Counted from the stretch's first letter, positions 42,230 to 54,361 are shown. The stretch: DNA of 64,000 nucleotides from Symsagittifera roscoffensis (GCF_963678635.1 NC_087063.1:63409290-63473289); one strand, 5' to 3'. Numbers and translations: made by a program. Notes: generated by a model not told the origin, from the sequence alone.

Positions 42230-45200
42230 TGAGACAATTGAAAAATTTCGTCGAAAATTTTTTTGTCATTTATTGTTTCGCAAGCGGCGTTCGCATTCGG
42301 TATTGACAGGGAGATTCTCTGTTTTAAAAAGCTGCCTGCTTTGGGTTCCTCAGTGCATATGCTTAGTTTCTTACAACGCTTGCCCAAAAAACTCTGTGCT
42401 GGGGCCAGCCGCGTCCTGAATCTCAATAGCAAAGGTCGAAAGATAACCATCATCTATTAAGGGCTTATACTTGTCATTTCATTACCAGGCCAAACTGTGC
42501 ACTGGATAGGCGCACAATTTTGTGTCTGTATGTTGCTGGATTCCATAGACAAACCTTTAAACATATTCCAAAAAGTCTGTGGGTTCCACTTACAAAACTT
42601 GTAACGTAAATTTTGTCGGCACAATTGTTGTGCCGCGGATTCCGCAACAAGTGAATATAGCTAGTTGTTCTGGTTTTGGCAACTGTAAGTGGATCCCCGA
42701 AGTGTAAGTGGAATCCGCAAATTTTGTAAGCGGAATCCGCATATGTAAGCGGATTCCGCATAATGTAAGTGGATTCAGAACTTTATTTATTACTGAACTT
42801 GCATATTCACATTTAAAAGCTAGGGCAGGAACTTTCATCTATAGCAATGCGGAATTTAAAGGCAAAGACTTAACTACTGTCAGCGGAATCCACGAACAAA
42901 TCTCAAAACATTCGTTAACTAAATCGGTGGATGTCACTTTATAGTATTTCGGAAACACATCACTGATTGAGTTCAAAATTTGGAGTAATTGTGTTGAGAG
43001 TGTATGGAAATACATCACACAGCATATGGCCAATTTAGGTCAGTATTTGGGGTTGCGTCAATTCCAAATACTGATTTTGGAAGCTTAACGCCGAATAAAT
43101 TCAATATTTGTAGTCATTGGCTTGAGAGTGTTTGGAAACACAACGCACAGCATACCGCCGAAATAGGTCAGTATTTGGGATTGCATCAGTATTTGGGATC
43201 AAGGTTCAGACTGAAGTAAGTCAGAATCCCGGATCGTTAGGTCAGTATTTGGGATTGCATCAGTATTTGGGATCGAGGTTCAGATCGAAGTAGGTCAGAA
43301 TTCAGAATTTGCGATCGGAGTTCAAAAGGTCAGTATGTGGGATCGAAGTTGACAGGATTTGAAATCGAAGTTAGCTTGACAGGAATTGAGACCAAACGTT
43401 TGGTATTTCAACAGGTAATTGATCAATGTAGTAATTGAGATTGATTTTCTGGTGACCAGTAATTAAAAGATATAATTTTAAACACTATAATACCCATTTA
43501 CATATTAAAAAACGGAATCCGCAAACAAAATGCGGATTCCCCTTACAATTTGCAAATTCCACTTAGGATTTTTGCGGATTCTGCTCACAGTTGCGGAATC
43601 CGCAAAAGCTCAGTTTAAGTACACAAATGACTTATTATTTGATCGTGGATTCCACAAACTGTTCTGGATTCCTCAAGTACGGTTGCGGATTCCGCAAAAC
43701 GGCCTATTTTTGGAGCAATTTTGAGCAGTACAGTGTTTTAGGCATTTGTCTGTGGAATCCAAAAAAGCGAAGAAGATCAAAGAAAAGTAGCAAAGTTGCG
43801 GATTCCGCAACAAATCTGATTTTGGCCAGTTGTGAAATCCGCTTACAATGCACAGAATGCATAGTTTGGCCTCGTAATGTTTTTCGCTCTTTCGTTTCAG
43901 CGGCAGCCGTACCACGGTTACAATCAGACCCGGCACTAATCCTACAAGGGGCTAAGAAGTCTACTATCGTTACATCCCTCAAAAGCTGCTTACCAACATG
44001 CTATGGAACGAGCGTCAAACCGTCTTGTCGATTCTAATCGGTCCTGTAGAGTTGTCGTGGTTCTAAAACAGACGGAAGGTTGATAGAAGATAAACTCTGC
44101 TCTATAAAGGCATTCAGTTTCAAATGCCAAGAGAATCTCCCTGCACTTTTGAGGCAAGAAAGGCTATGACAACCATCTTCGGTAACGTCTTTTCCGCACA
44201 CGCATTTTCCGTACACTTTTCCATTTGCAGATTTCTGAGCATAATCGAAGTCCTATTGCAATTCTGAGTTGTTGTTTCGACAGTCTTAAACTTAAATTTT
44301 TGCACGGGATGACGTTCAACGATTGGGAGCCAGATCTATCTTGGAAGGCGTTGAATCTTCTTACGCCATTGGTTCGAGTCGTTGGCTAACCAATTTTTTT
44401 GGGTTTGTTTGTTTTAGGGAGCCATTTCAATATTTCTAAGTTCAAACCACCGTTTAAGCATATCACCATAGGTTCCATCCACTACCTACAACCAAATAAT
44501 TTTGCTTTTCGTTCCTACTGCTGAGGCTAAGAAAGCGGGTAAAGCTAGTAGACGAGCGGAAGAAACACCCAAACCGCCTTTGGCTGCCGGGAGAACTGTT
44601 TGTAAAAACTGATATATCCATTTTCACTTTAGTCACCTTGCATAACGAATTTCTTATTAATTTGTCGTAGCGTTCCAAAAAATCATTTTGCAAAAAACAA
44701 AGGCTCGTACGCAAAAAACATAGTAGTTTCAGCAAGCTAAAGCAATTTTTCAGGAGACAAAAACCATGATGGGCGTCTACTTTGTCAATGAAGTCCGAGA
44801 TTTTTTCAAGCTTTTCAATTTTTTCGACAAAGTTCGCCGATTGGAGATCCTAATGTGGGGAGCTCTGTTTTTGTTTTTTTTTATTTTGGGGCAAATTTTC
44901 GAAATTGTGTTAAAAGTAAATTATACTGTGCACTCGTAGTCGGTCCCAGAAAACAAAGTTCGCATTTTTCAGTGATCAAACTCAAGCCATAATTTTATTC
45001 CAATTTCAGAATGTTTGTAAGGTCCCTGAGTACTAATTTATGTTCATCGGTCATATTTCCATCATCTAAATACCAGATGCTGAAATCAGTCTTCTGACCT
45101 TAGGAGTGCTTCCGTAAAAAATAACTAAGTTTACTATGCGCGCAATAGGTGTATTTGCACAATTTGGAACGATTTGAAAAAAGATGATTCAGCATTGTTT

Positions 45201-45750
45201 CTCTGTTAAGAGAGTTCAGGGCATTCTTAAAATCTAGTTTTAAAAAAAAACAGTTCATTTTGGATTGTCGTTGTGCTCAATTAGGATTAGAAACGAGCTA
45301 TTTCTGCTCCTCTCTTAGTACCGCATCCGACCTGTAGGTTTCCGAAAAAACTTTATCGCTCAGAGAGGGCCTTGTTTCCAGCGCATGTAGACGCGATACG
45401 TCTCAGCGTGTTGCCTATGGCAATCGGTCTCAACCATTCGTCTATCTCTATGAGGGCGATAAGATGTGCGCCAAAAAAGAAAGGTCTTAGGAAGTCGGGT
45501 ATTTTGCCATCTCCAATGAGGTTTATCAGCATAGTAAGCGATTTCAGAAAATTAAGTCCTGCACTGTCATTCGACTTACTAACAGGATCTTTAAAAAATT
45601 GAGGAAACATTTTTCCGGACTTTCTCCTGATTCGTTCGAAAAGGACATTATCGCTTTATATAGATCAAATTTGGTTACGAAAAAACTATGTAAATTTTCT
45701 GGATGTGGCGCAGCAAATTTGGCTCGCTGACAGTGCTTAGACAACAATTT
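42230..45750 (-). pseudogene. second reverse-transcriptase element, decayed and interrupted
   Basis: Minus-strand RT fragments in order: 45544-45747 (DLYKAIMSFSNESG), 45353-45610 (GKIPDFLRPFFFGAHLIAL, LRPIAIGNTLRRIA), a WYLDDGN catalytic motif at about 45053-45078, 44463-44735 (YDKLIRNSLCKVT), 44034-44216 (CVCGKDVTEDGCHSLSC, SAGRFSWH), 43900-43982 (RDVTIVDFLAPC) and, beyond an inserted array, 42290-42450 (AGSFLKQRISLS, NANAAC). The layout matches a common family of invertebrate RT-bearing repeats whose formal class I cannot fix. Many stops; inactive. Confidence 0.75.
42480..43850. repeat. array of TGCGGATTCCGCA-type palindromes and a second tandem motif
   Basis: The near-palindrome TGCGGA(T/A)TCCGCA and diverged forms occur many times at 42620-42780, 43510-43720 and 43795-43825, often next to GTAAG(C/T)GG. 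A different unit, GGTCAGTATTTGGGATTGCATCAG, is repeated at about 43035-43340. The whole block separates two parts of the RT element at 42230-45750, so it is an insertion. Confidence 0.75.
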
Positions 45751-45754
45751 TTGA

Positions 45755-46500
45755 TAGATATCATTTTAAAAAGGAGCAATTTTGTCATTCGAAGCAGTAA
45801 GCCGTTTCCCTCCCTTTATATTTTCTTCATCAAGCTTTCTACTTTTTGCTTTATTCTCTGCTTGAGACTTGGGGATGGGGTTTTAAAAGTGACACGTCAT
45901 TTGCTCAAAACTTTTTTTATTAAAGAGCTCATGCCTGTGGTCTGTTTGCGTCCATTTCTTTTTGGTTGCTCCAAGATAAAAAAACGGCATTAAAAAATTT
46001 AGAATAATAAACAGAATCACAGTTACCAAGTAACCAAGAAGTGTTGATAAAAATGAAGACAAAATTCCGAGATGCGCTTACTGCAATCAAATAGGCCAAA
46101 AAAAGAATATTTTAATTGCAAAAGGATAATTAATTTTAATAAACAAGTGTAAGTCACACCTTTTTCTTGCTTATATATTTAACTACAATATCATGAGAAA
46201 TGATTAGATTTTGAACATCAAATAATTTTAAATTGTCTCCATATTGTTTTTCCATGGAAAGACTTCACAAAAATCTGATACAAAATATTCCTTAAACTTA
46301 ATTTTCACAGTGTTTTAAGTTAAACTGCAGGCGTTTTAGTTTTAGTTTGCATTTTGAATTTGGTTCCAAATACAAACTGAATTTCTGAAAAAAAAAACAG
46401 TTTTCGATATAATGACTGCTGAATCGCTCTTTAAAGTGTAGTTTTTTTTAGCTATTTTGTTTTCATCAATTGGGCTGTTCACGTACTTGATTTTTGTTTA
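45755..46500. other. AT-rich stretch, no gene seen
   Basis: No coding frame is credible on either strand. It lies between two retroelement relics of the same orientation. Confidence 0.5.
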
Positions 46501-48141
46501 TACCGGTATTAGTTTATGTTTGATTTTCCACAGATGGCAAATTCTTTTTCTATCGACGAACCAGAAAACCGGAAGTACCTTGTATTCAACTTAAGATCGG
46601 TCGAGGAATCAAATTTTCTTCTGGCAGAGCAGGTCTCTATTACCCAACTCAGTTTCTTTACAAGCAAACTTTTTAGATTGGATGTTAAACTGCTCAATAG
46701 TTTTGCTATTTAGTGCAGTTGGCCTATGACTAAAGCGTTCAGTTAAAATAATCAGTTTTTGGTTGTCAGTGGTTTTTCTAACGGTTGTATTGTTTTGATA
46801 CCGCAAGCAATTTTTCTCAATATATTTTCAACTTCTCCCTGAAAGGTTAGAAAATGATCTAGAATTGCCCACAAACACTTAACTTGAGGCTATTCTTCTA
46901 TTTTGTTATCATCTAACATTATACTGAACTTTGAATTAGGGTTTCTGCCTTGATGTTTTTTGCTAAAAATTATCAACTCAGTTTTGGTTTGTGTTGAGTT
47001 TTAAGGAATGTTTTGTGAAGTACAAAGACAGTTTCTCACACGATTTTTGCAACAGCTGTAGAACCTTTTTGATGTCATTATCATCGCAAAATAGAGGTAT
47101 ATCAAGTGCCTTTCGTACCACTTCGTAGTTTTTGGTTAAATTTTGTTCAAGTGATTTATATATAGATTGAAAAGTAGGGGTCCCGAAACTGTACCATGAG
47201 GTACGCCTTGGTGAATTGAGATCCAATTGAATTCAGTATTACTTACTAATGCTCTCTGTTGTCTACTGTTTATAAAGCTATGAATCAATTCAATTGCTGA
47301 CTCAGAGAATTCCAATTCATTCAATTTATTCTTTAAATGTTCGTAATTGATAGAATCGAAAATTTTGATAGATTTAATGAAAATACGGCAACGTATTTGT
47401 TTTCAACCACTGATTTGCGGAAGAACGCAATGCAAAAAAGGATGGCGTCCATCGTTGAATATTAGGTTCTAAAACCAAAATTGGGTGTTGCTGAGCAGGT
47501 TATTAGATAATAAGTATTCATTGAAATGTTTGTTTACTATTTTCTCAAACATTTTAGAAAGTGCACCTGTTATGGAGATTGGTCTATAGTTCTCTGCTAT
47601 TTCTGGGCCATTTTTTTGTTTATTGAGGTAAAAATAGCTTTTTTCAGTCTAGTAGGAATTAAATTGTACTTAATAAACTCATTTATAAGAAATGTAAGTT
47701 GTGGATGTATTTCATTGCGTTCATCTTTCAGAGCCCAGGCTGGAGGATCAGAAGGTCCGGGTGGTTTGTTTGCGTTTAAACTTGTAATGTCTTTTTTAAA
47801 CTCAATTTCATATACAAAACGGAAAGAAAACGTTTGTTTGCGCTACTTTTTGTTCCTTGTGTTTTTGACGGTTGTATCAACCACGTTTTTGTTAGCTTTG
47901 TTCTCGAAAAAGAACATCCGAGTCTAGAAAACTTGTAATTTAATAAATTTGCCATTTTGAAGTTGTATATATATTGCTTCAACGAATGAATTTTTAGGAG
48001 GGTGATTTTTTTTGTTGATTTTTTCGAAATTCTTGTGTCATTTATTATATTCCGTTTATCTCGCCCAATTCTCTTAGAATTAAAAAATTTGGATATGAAA
48101 CTATTGTCTTTGAGGTTGATTTTTGGTTTGTCGTTACTAAT
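46500..48141 (-). pseudogene. CR1/Jockey-like LINE relic (reverse transcriptase)
   Basis: In minus-strand order: 47776-48141 (pre-RT region, DNSFISKFFNSKRI), 47660-47780 (PPGPSDPPAWALKDE), 47136-47324 (LNELEFSESAIELIHSFINSRQQRAL, then HQGVPHGTVSGPLLFNLYINHL), a degraded FCDDND for the YADD motif near 47090, and 46509-46990 (thumb and C-terminal: LTSNLKSLLVKKLSWV). The GVPxGTVxGPLLFNLYI style is typical of CR1/Jockey-type RTs. Its upstream part is cut off at 48137-48141 by the 1.9-kb duplicated segment. Confidence 0.7.
47481..48141 (-). repeat. 661-bp LINE segment, copy 1
   Basis: Nearly identical to 50046-50706 (constant offset 2565). Copy 1 continues leftward into LINE RT; copy 2 continues rightward into the LINE's upstream part. 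Confidence 0.85.
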
Positions 48142-50045
48142 TATTATGTTTGTGGAATTGACCAATATTTCTCATTATTTCTTCAAACACTTCCAAGTTT
48201 TCGTTTTTGCAAAACTTGCCAAACAAGAATTCCACTAGGTAAGAATCGTATAAATCAGTACGGATACTGTGTAAATAATTGGAACGTTTGGGGGCTATAA
48301 TGGGCAAATTTGGGGGGCTATTTTTTACTGGGGGACTATAATGGGAAAGATCTCTAAATAGTGTTTTGTATGTTAGGATATCGCGACAAAATTAATTCTA
48401 CAATTACCGGAAGATGTCACTCATAGCCCTATAGTTCATGTCGAGAGTTTTATCATAATTGAACCAGGTCAGAATTTTATACTGACAGATCTGAGCAATT
48501 TCTACAGAAGGCAAAGCTGTAACTTTCGCCCGGAAGCACAAAATGACGGAAACCAAAGCTAGGTTCTAGAATGACTGGCTAGCGTCTAAACACAGCTTCA
48601 CATGCTTTTAACCGTCTCTACCAAGGCCAGTTCAAAGTGTGGTCCACTAACATCGGGTCTACGAAGTCGTTATATTTCAAGGGCTATCGGACATACCGGG
48701 CAAATTACAATATTTATGTGCCAGTCGGTCATGTTCTGAAGTTTTATCTTAATTTTGGTAAGAGTTGTTCTTAAAAAGATTCGAATGGGCATTGTAAAGC
48801 TCAATTTTTTTTGCAGCAATTGAAATAAGAAGTCAATAAAAAACAGAAAACTCGAGTTATACTTGCGGCAAAGTTTACAGAAAATTGTTCCAGAGTAAAA
48901 ATGCTAATCGCAGTTTTACTGGAAAAAAAACCCATTCGAGTCCACAGTGACCATCAATGAGACTGTCATCTCTGGGTAAAAGAGAACCTTGATTGGGCAG
49001 GTCGACGAGTGAAGCTGCCCAATGGTCCAGAGAATGAAACTACTTGAGTTCAAACAAGTCATTTCCTCAAAATTGTACAGTTACTTCAATTATATGATTT
49101 GCTTGATTCTAGAGTCGTGTCACTATGTCAGTATTCAAATTAATTTTAAACAGTCATGTTGAAATAAGGCGGGTTTTAAGTTGATCCACCTAAAATGGAT
49201 CAGAGGACCACTGTCCAATAGAAACTAATAGTAAACTTGAGTTTCCAACACTGCTTTTAACGGCGTTCGCGGCTACTGGGTATTTAGAGACCTAGCCATG
49301 GAAACCTTCTGAATTTTAGAGTTGGGGGCAGTTTGGTAGCAGTCCTTAGGCTGTAACACGATTTTGAAGTCCCATGTTTTAAGCGAACCGAGTTAGCTCC
49401 GACAGAGGGAGGTGCAAAAACATAGGAGGTAGTGTCCTTGACCTTGAGCAAATGATTATAGGGCCTAATTCTTTTAACCTAAAATGAGACATAAGCGGAC
49501 TCTTGTTACATTATATACAAAATTGTGAGCTCATGACTGGGTCTCAGTATCCCCAGACCATGAGGTCATCCCTAAAAATAGGTATACTACATAGTTATTT
49601 TAATCCTATTGTTTTTGTTTAGTAGATGAAACCATCATCTTCATCGGAGATGGATCAGCACTTTTCCTCACTCCTAGCTACACTGAAAAAGATTTTGATG
49701 TTATTTTAATTCAATTCAGGACATTCCGGGAAGCAAAAAACTGTTTTAAAAACAGTTTCCAGCCTGAACCCGGACGAAAAGTTGTCTGCTTTACAACCAG
49801 GTAGTGTAGTAAATCCTCCAGTTAGCCCTCCTCATTCTCGGGAATTGCTCTGTACCAATTAAAGCTGCACAACCATTACAACTGGGAGCGATCTTCTACA
49901 AATACTCTCGAAAGTTTCAATCTTCTTCTTGGTCGCACGCATGTTATTTATCTGCGGAAATCTACTGTCGGTTTTTTGCGCTTTTCAATTGCCGCGAAAA
50001 ATAAAGGTGTTCCGTGTCGTGCAAGCCTAATTCGAAAATTGCAAA
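48137..50045. repeat. 1.9-kb duplicated segment S, copy 1
   Basis: Nearly identical to 51572-53480 (constant offset 3435, a few substitutions and balancing indels). It begins inside a MITE (CTAATTATTATGTTTGTGG), then has a fragment of Tx1-like ORF1 at 48381-48540 (plus strand: KLILQLPEDV, IIEPGQNF), then non-coding sequence, and ends CGAAAATTGCAAA, directly abutting the second LINE fragment. Confidence 0.9.
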
Positions 50046-50811
50046 TTGGGTGTTGCTGAGCAGGTTATTAGATAATAAGTATTGTTTGATTTGTTTGTGT
50101 AGTATTTTCTCAAAAATTTTAGAAAGTGCACCTGTTATGGAGATTGGTCTATAGTTCTCTGCTATTTCTGGGCCATTTTTTTGTATATTGAGGTAAAAAT
50201 AGCTTTTTTCAGTCTAGTAGGAATTAAATGGTACTTAATAAACTCATTTATAAGAAATGTAAGTTGTGGATGTATTTCATTGCGTTCATCTTTCAGAGCC
50301 CAGGCTGGAGGATCAGAAGGTCCGGGTGGTTTGTTTGCGTTTAAACTTGTAATGTCTTTTCTAAGCTCAATTTCATATACAAAACGGAAAGAAAACTTTT
50401 GTTTGCGCTACTTTTTGTTCCTTGTGTTTTTGACGGTTGTATCAACTACGTTTTTGTTAGCTTTGTTCTCGAAAAAGAACATCCGAGTCTAAAAAACTTG
50501 TAATTTAATAAATTTGCCATTTTGAAGTTGTATATATATTGCTTCAACAAATGAATTTTTAGGAGGGTGATTTTTTTTGTTGATTTTTTCGAGTTTCTTG
50601 TGTCATTTATTATATTCCGTTTATCTCGCCCAATTCTCTTAGAATTAAAAAATTTGGATATGAAACTATTGTCTTTGAGGTTGATTTTTGGTTTGTCGTT
50701 ACTAATGCAGACTGTTTCAAGAAGTGCGCATCTTTTCAGGCACTTTACTACATTGGAATTTAAAATTTTTAACGTTTCTTCTGGGTTATTTTGGCTGTAG
50801 AAAGACTCCAT
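50046..50811 (-). pseudogene. CR1/Jockey-like LINE fragment, copy 2
   Basis: The minus-strand frame 50446-50811 encodes 121 residues (EETLKILNSNVVKCLKRC, then DNSFISKFFNSKRIGRDKRN). It extends further upstream in the LINE than the 47481-48141 copy. It starts exactly where segment S copy 1 ends. Confidence 0.7.
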
Positions 50812-50999
50812 ATCAAAATATTTAAAAAAAAAATTAAAACTGCCCTAACAAGCATTAATTTTTTTTTTTAATATTTTGATCCATCGTACATTGTGCGCTT
50901 AAATGGTACAGTTTCATCAATTAATGTAGTTCAGATATCAAAGTTTTAGCCAAAAATCCGATATCAAAATCTAGCCAGAAGAAACAAATCAAATCCTAT

Positions 51000-51360
51000 T
51001 TATCAAAGTCAGCCCCCCTCTCCCTCTTCACGAATCAAACTAAAACAAACGAAAAATTGACACAAGTATATCGAATTAAGGTTTCTGATTTACCGAAATA
51101 ATTCTCAACAACCATTGAACAGATTATGACAATATTAAAAACCATAACAGAAAAAACAAAAGATGATCGCAAAACATAAACACTGACAGTTGATACTCTC
51201 CGAAGCGAAACATTTTACAACCAACATCAAACTGAAGGAATCGTTGTACTCAACAGAGCAGTGCTTCCGATGGAAGGCTTTCCGAAATTACAGAAATCTA
51301 AAAAAATTCGTAGTTTTTGGTCAAACTCAACTTCTAAGTTTCATCAAATCAAGTCCAAAT
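51000..51360 (+). pseudogene. relic of Tx1-like LINE ORF1, 5' part
   Basis: DNA-level similarity to 36750-37100 of the intact LINE: CAACCATTGAACAGATTATGACAAT, AAAGATGATCGCAAA, ACACTGACAGTTG, AAGGAATCGTTGTACT and GGCTTTCC occur in the same order. The ORF is broken. It continues after an inserted element at 51811-51975 (GATATCGCGACAAAATTAATT, matching 37090 onward). Confidence 0.75.
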
Positions 51361-51362
51361 TA

Positions 51363-51810
51363 GGGTCGTTCCCATTTTTGCCCCCTAGCTTAGTATCAGA
51401 TTAAAGCACCCCAAACCTTTCCTATTTTGCACCACCCCCAACCTTTGCTATTATATCACCCAAATGTTTCCAATTATACTAAGTGGCAGATCAAATAAAT
51501 CAATTCAATGTTTACATTCAAGTATGTTTACATTGTATATGATGTTTTTAATCATTTGATTAAACTTTTGCCTAATTATTATGTTTGTGGAATTGACCAA
51601 TATTTCTCATTATTTCTTCAAACACTTCCAAGTTTTCATTTTGCAAAACTTGCCAAACAAGAATTCCACTAGGTAAGAATCGTATAAATCAGTACGGATA
51701 CTGTGTAAATAATTGGAACGTTTGGGGGCTATAATGGGCAAATTTGGGGGGCTATTTTTTACTGGGGGACTATAATGGGAAAGATCTCTAAATAGTTTTT
51801 TGTATGTTAG
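51363..51810. mobile_element. MITE-like element with ~80-110-bp inverted termini, inserted in an ORF1 relic
   Basis: The left arm at 51366-51480 (GTTCCCATTTTTGCCCCC...CCCAAATGTTTCCAATTA) is the diverged reverse complement of the right arm at about 51708-51790 (AATTGGAACGTTTGGGGG...ATAATGGGAAAGATC). ORF1-homologous sequence lies on both sides. The right half is also present in segment S copy 1 (48137-48360). Confidence 0.65.
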
Positions 51811-53480
51811 GATATCGCGACAAAATTAATTCTAAAATTACCGGAAGATGTCACTCATAGCCCTATAGTTCATGTCGAGAGTTTTATCATAATTGAACCA
51901 GGTCAGAATTTTATACTGACAGATCTGAGCAATTTCTACAGAAGGCAAAGCTGTAACTTTCGCCCGGAAGCACAAAATGACGGAAACCAAAGCTAGGTTC
52001 TAGAATGACTGGCTAGCGTCTAAACACAGCTTCACATGCTTTTAACCGTCTCTACCAAGGCCAGTTCAAAGTGTGGTCCACTAACATCGGGTCTACGAAG
52101 TCGTTATATTTCAAGGGCTATCGGACAAACCGGGCAAATTACAATATTTATGTGCCAGTCGGTCATGTTCTGAAGTTTTATCTTAATTTTGGTAAGAGTT
52201 GTTCTTAAAAAGATTCGAATGGGCATTGTAAAGCTCAATTTTTTTTGCAGCAATTGAAATAAGAAGTCAATAAAAAACAGAAAACTCGAGTTATACTTGC
52301 GGCAAAGTTTACAGAAAATTGTTCCAGAGTAAAAATGCTAATCGCAGTTTTACTGGAAAAAAAACCCATTCGAGTCCACAGTGACCATCAATGAGACTGT
52401 CATCTCTGGGTAAAAGAGAACCTTGATTGGGCAGGTCGACGAGTGAAGCTGCCCAATGGTCCAGAGAATGAAACTACTTGAGTTCAAACAAGTCATTTCC
52501 TCAAAATTGTACAGTTACTTCAATTATATGATTTGCTTGATTCTAGAGTCGTGTCACTATGTCAGTATTCAAATTAATTTTAAACAGTCATGTTGAAATA
52601 AGGCGGGTTTTAAGTTGATCCACCTAAAATGGATCAGAGGACCACTGTCCAATAGAAACTAATAGTAAACTTGAGTTTCCAACACTGCTTTTAACGGCGT
52701 TCGCGGCTACTGGGTATTTAGAGACCTAGCCATGGAAACCTTCTGAATTTTAGAGTTGGGGGCAGTTTGGTAGCAGTCCTTAGGCTGTAACACGATTTTG
52801 AAGTCCCATGTTTTAAGCGAACCGAGTTAGCTCCGACAGAGGGAGGTGCAAAAACATAGGAGGTAGTGTCCTTGACCTTGAGCAAATGATTATAGGGCCT
52901 AATTCTTTTAACCTAAAATGAGACATAAGCGGACTCTTGTTACATTATATGCAAAATTGTGAGTTCATGGCTGGGTCTCAGTATCCCCAGACCATGAGGT
53001 CATCCCTAAAAATAGGTATACTACATAGTTATTTTAATCCTATTGTTTTTGTTTAGTATATGAAACCATCATCTTCATCGGAGATGGATCAGCACTTTTC
53101 CTCAACTCCTAGCTACACTGAAAATGATTTTGATGTTATTTTAATTCAATTCAGGACATTCCGGGAAGCAAAAAACTGTTTTAAAAACAGTTTCCAGCCT
53201 GAACCCGGACGAAAAGTTGTCTGCTTTACAACCAGGTAGTGTAGTAAATCCTCCCGTTAGCCCTCCTCATTCTCGGAAATTGCTCTGTACCAATTAAAGC
53301 TGCACAACCATTACAACTGGGAGCGATCTTCTACAAATACTCTCGAAAGTTTCAATCTTCTTCTTGGTCGCACGCCTGTTATTTATCCGCGGAAATCTAC
53401 TGTCGGTTTTTTGCGCTTTTCAATTGCCGCGAAAAATAAAGGTGTTCCGTGTCGTGCAAGCCTAATTCGAAAATTGCAAA
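51572..53480. repeat. 1.9-kb duplicated segment S, copy 2
   Basis: Partner of 48137-50045. In this copy the left boundary falls inside a complete MITE embedded in an ORF1 relic, so this is the original arrangement and copy 1 is the derived one. The ORF1 fragment is at 51811-51975. The part 53050-53480 has weak plus-strand coding character (TLESFNLLLGRTPVIY) and is not identified. Confidence 0.9.
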
Positions 53481-53490
53481 AATGATTACG

Positions 53491-53709
53491 TCAACCCAAA
53501 TTGACCCCTCCGAGGTCGTTCAATTGAACGATTAACACTGCTAATCGTCCAAAGCAGTCAACCTTCCCACCAAACGGCTCCTTTGAAATCTCGTTACTGA
53601 CATGCAATTTCAGGTCAGTCTGGTCGAATGGCACAAAATCCCCGGTTAACCCTTCAATGTCCTCATTGAGCTTTGAGTAACTCTTCAGAATTCTCCAATC
53701 AAGCCTTTC
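53491..53709 (-). CDS. possible 3'-terminal exon, unidentified protein
   Basis: The frame is open from an acceptor-like TTTTTTTTAG (plus 53710-53720) to a stop at 53491-53493. It encodes about 72 residues of normal composition (LDWRILKSYSKLNEDIEGL, FDQTDLKLHVSNEISKEPF, GRLAVLIVQLNDLGG). It may be the last exon of a host gene or of the block to the right; no family is recognised. Confidence 0.35.
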   Translation of the reverse strand, partial: ERLDWRILKSYSKLNEDIEGLTGDFVPFDQTDLKLHVSNEISKEPFGGKVDCFGRLAVLIVQLNDLGGVNLG

Positions 53710-54021
53710 TAAAAAAAAGTAAGTGTCTTTAAAAACACTAACCAAGTCACAATGTAAATTTAAAAATGCAGCAAAAATAAACTCAAAATAACTTTAAAAA
53801 AAACTCTTTGAGTTTCAATTTCCAGCTTAGTTAGCTTGTTTGCTCATTTGAGTTTTCTCAAACAAAACAATTCTAAATTGTAAGTTCCTCCTCCTACGAC
53901 ATCGATTCTGCCGTTTCAGTTTTGGCGTCTTTCAACACATAAATGGCCATTCGGACGCTTTTGGAGGCAGTCCTTCAACACCTCTGCTCTTCTACCCTTT
54001 GTTTGCAACGAGGTGGAGGGT

Positions 54022-54361
54022 CTACAAAGTAACCCTGTTTTTGCAGAAGTGGAGGCGCAACGCCACATTTCTCTCCAGATCTTCCTTTAACATTACTTCT
54101 CTTTCTTTTCCGTCACAATCAATCCTCTTCAAAATTCTTTTCACTGCGGTGGTTACTGCATTCCGATGCGCCACGAAAGCTCGCTTGAAAGCTTCTGATC
54201 CTATGTCCAGCTGAAACGAACTGTACACTCTGCTGTGCTTTGACATATGTTTTGGCATATTCGTACAACCAGGTAGTCATGTTGGCTCTTAACCATGGCA
54301 TCAGTCGTCTTCTAGTCCATGTTTTCTTCACTTCCATTGGAATTTTCAAGATTTTGCTCAT
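54022..54361 (-). pseudogene. unidentified block, segment near 54.2 kb
   Basis: Two overlapping minus frames (54119-54361 and 54022-54258) appear to be one sequence with a frameshift. They read RRLMPWLRANMTTWLYEYAK, then SFQLDIGSEAFKRAFVAHR and AVKRILKRIDCDGKERE. Aromatic and basic residues are frequent. No family is recognised. Confidence 0.4.

Noticed and set aside
42480-43340. Repeat array as a CRISPR
   Set aside because: Repeats are palindromic and irregularly spaced with no unique uniform spacers, and the genome is eukaryotic.
47526-48238. Plus-strand frames of 133 and 78 codons
   Set aside because: They are antisense to a recognisable minus-strand LINE, and their hydrophobic look comes from reversed Lys/Asn-rich coding.
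50181-50800. Plus-strand frames of 103 and 77 codons
   Set aside because: They are the duplicated antisense shadows of the LINE fragment at 50046-50811.
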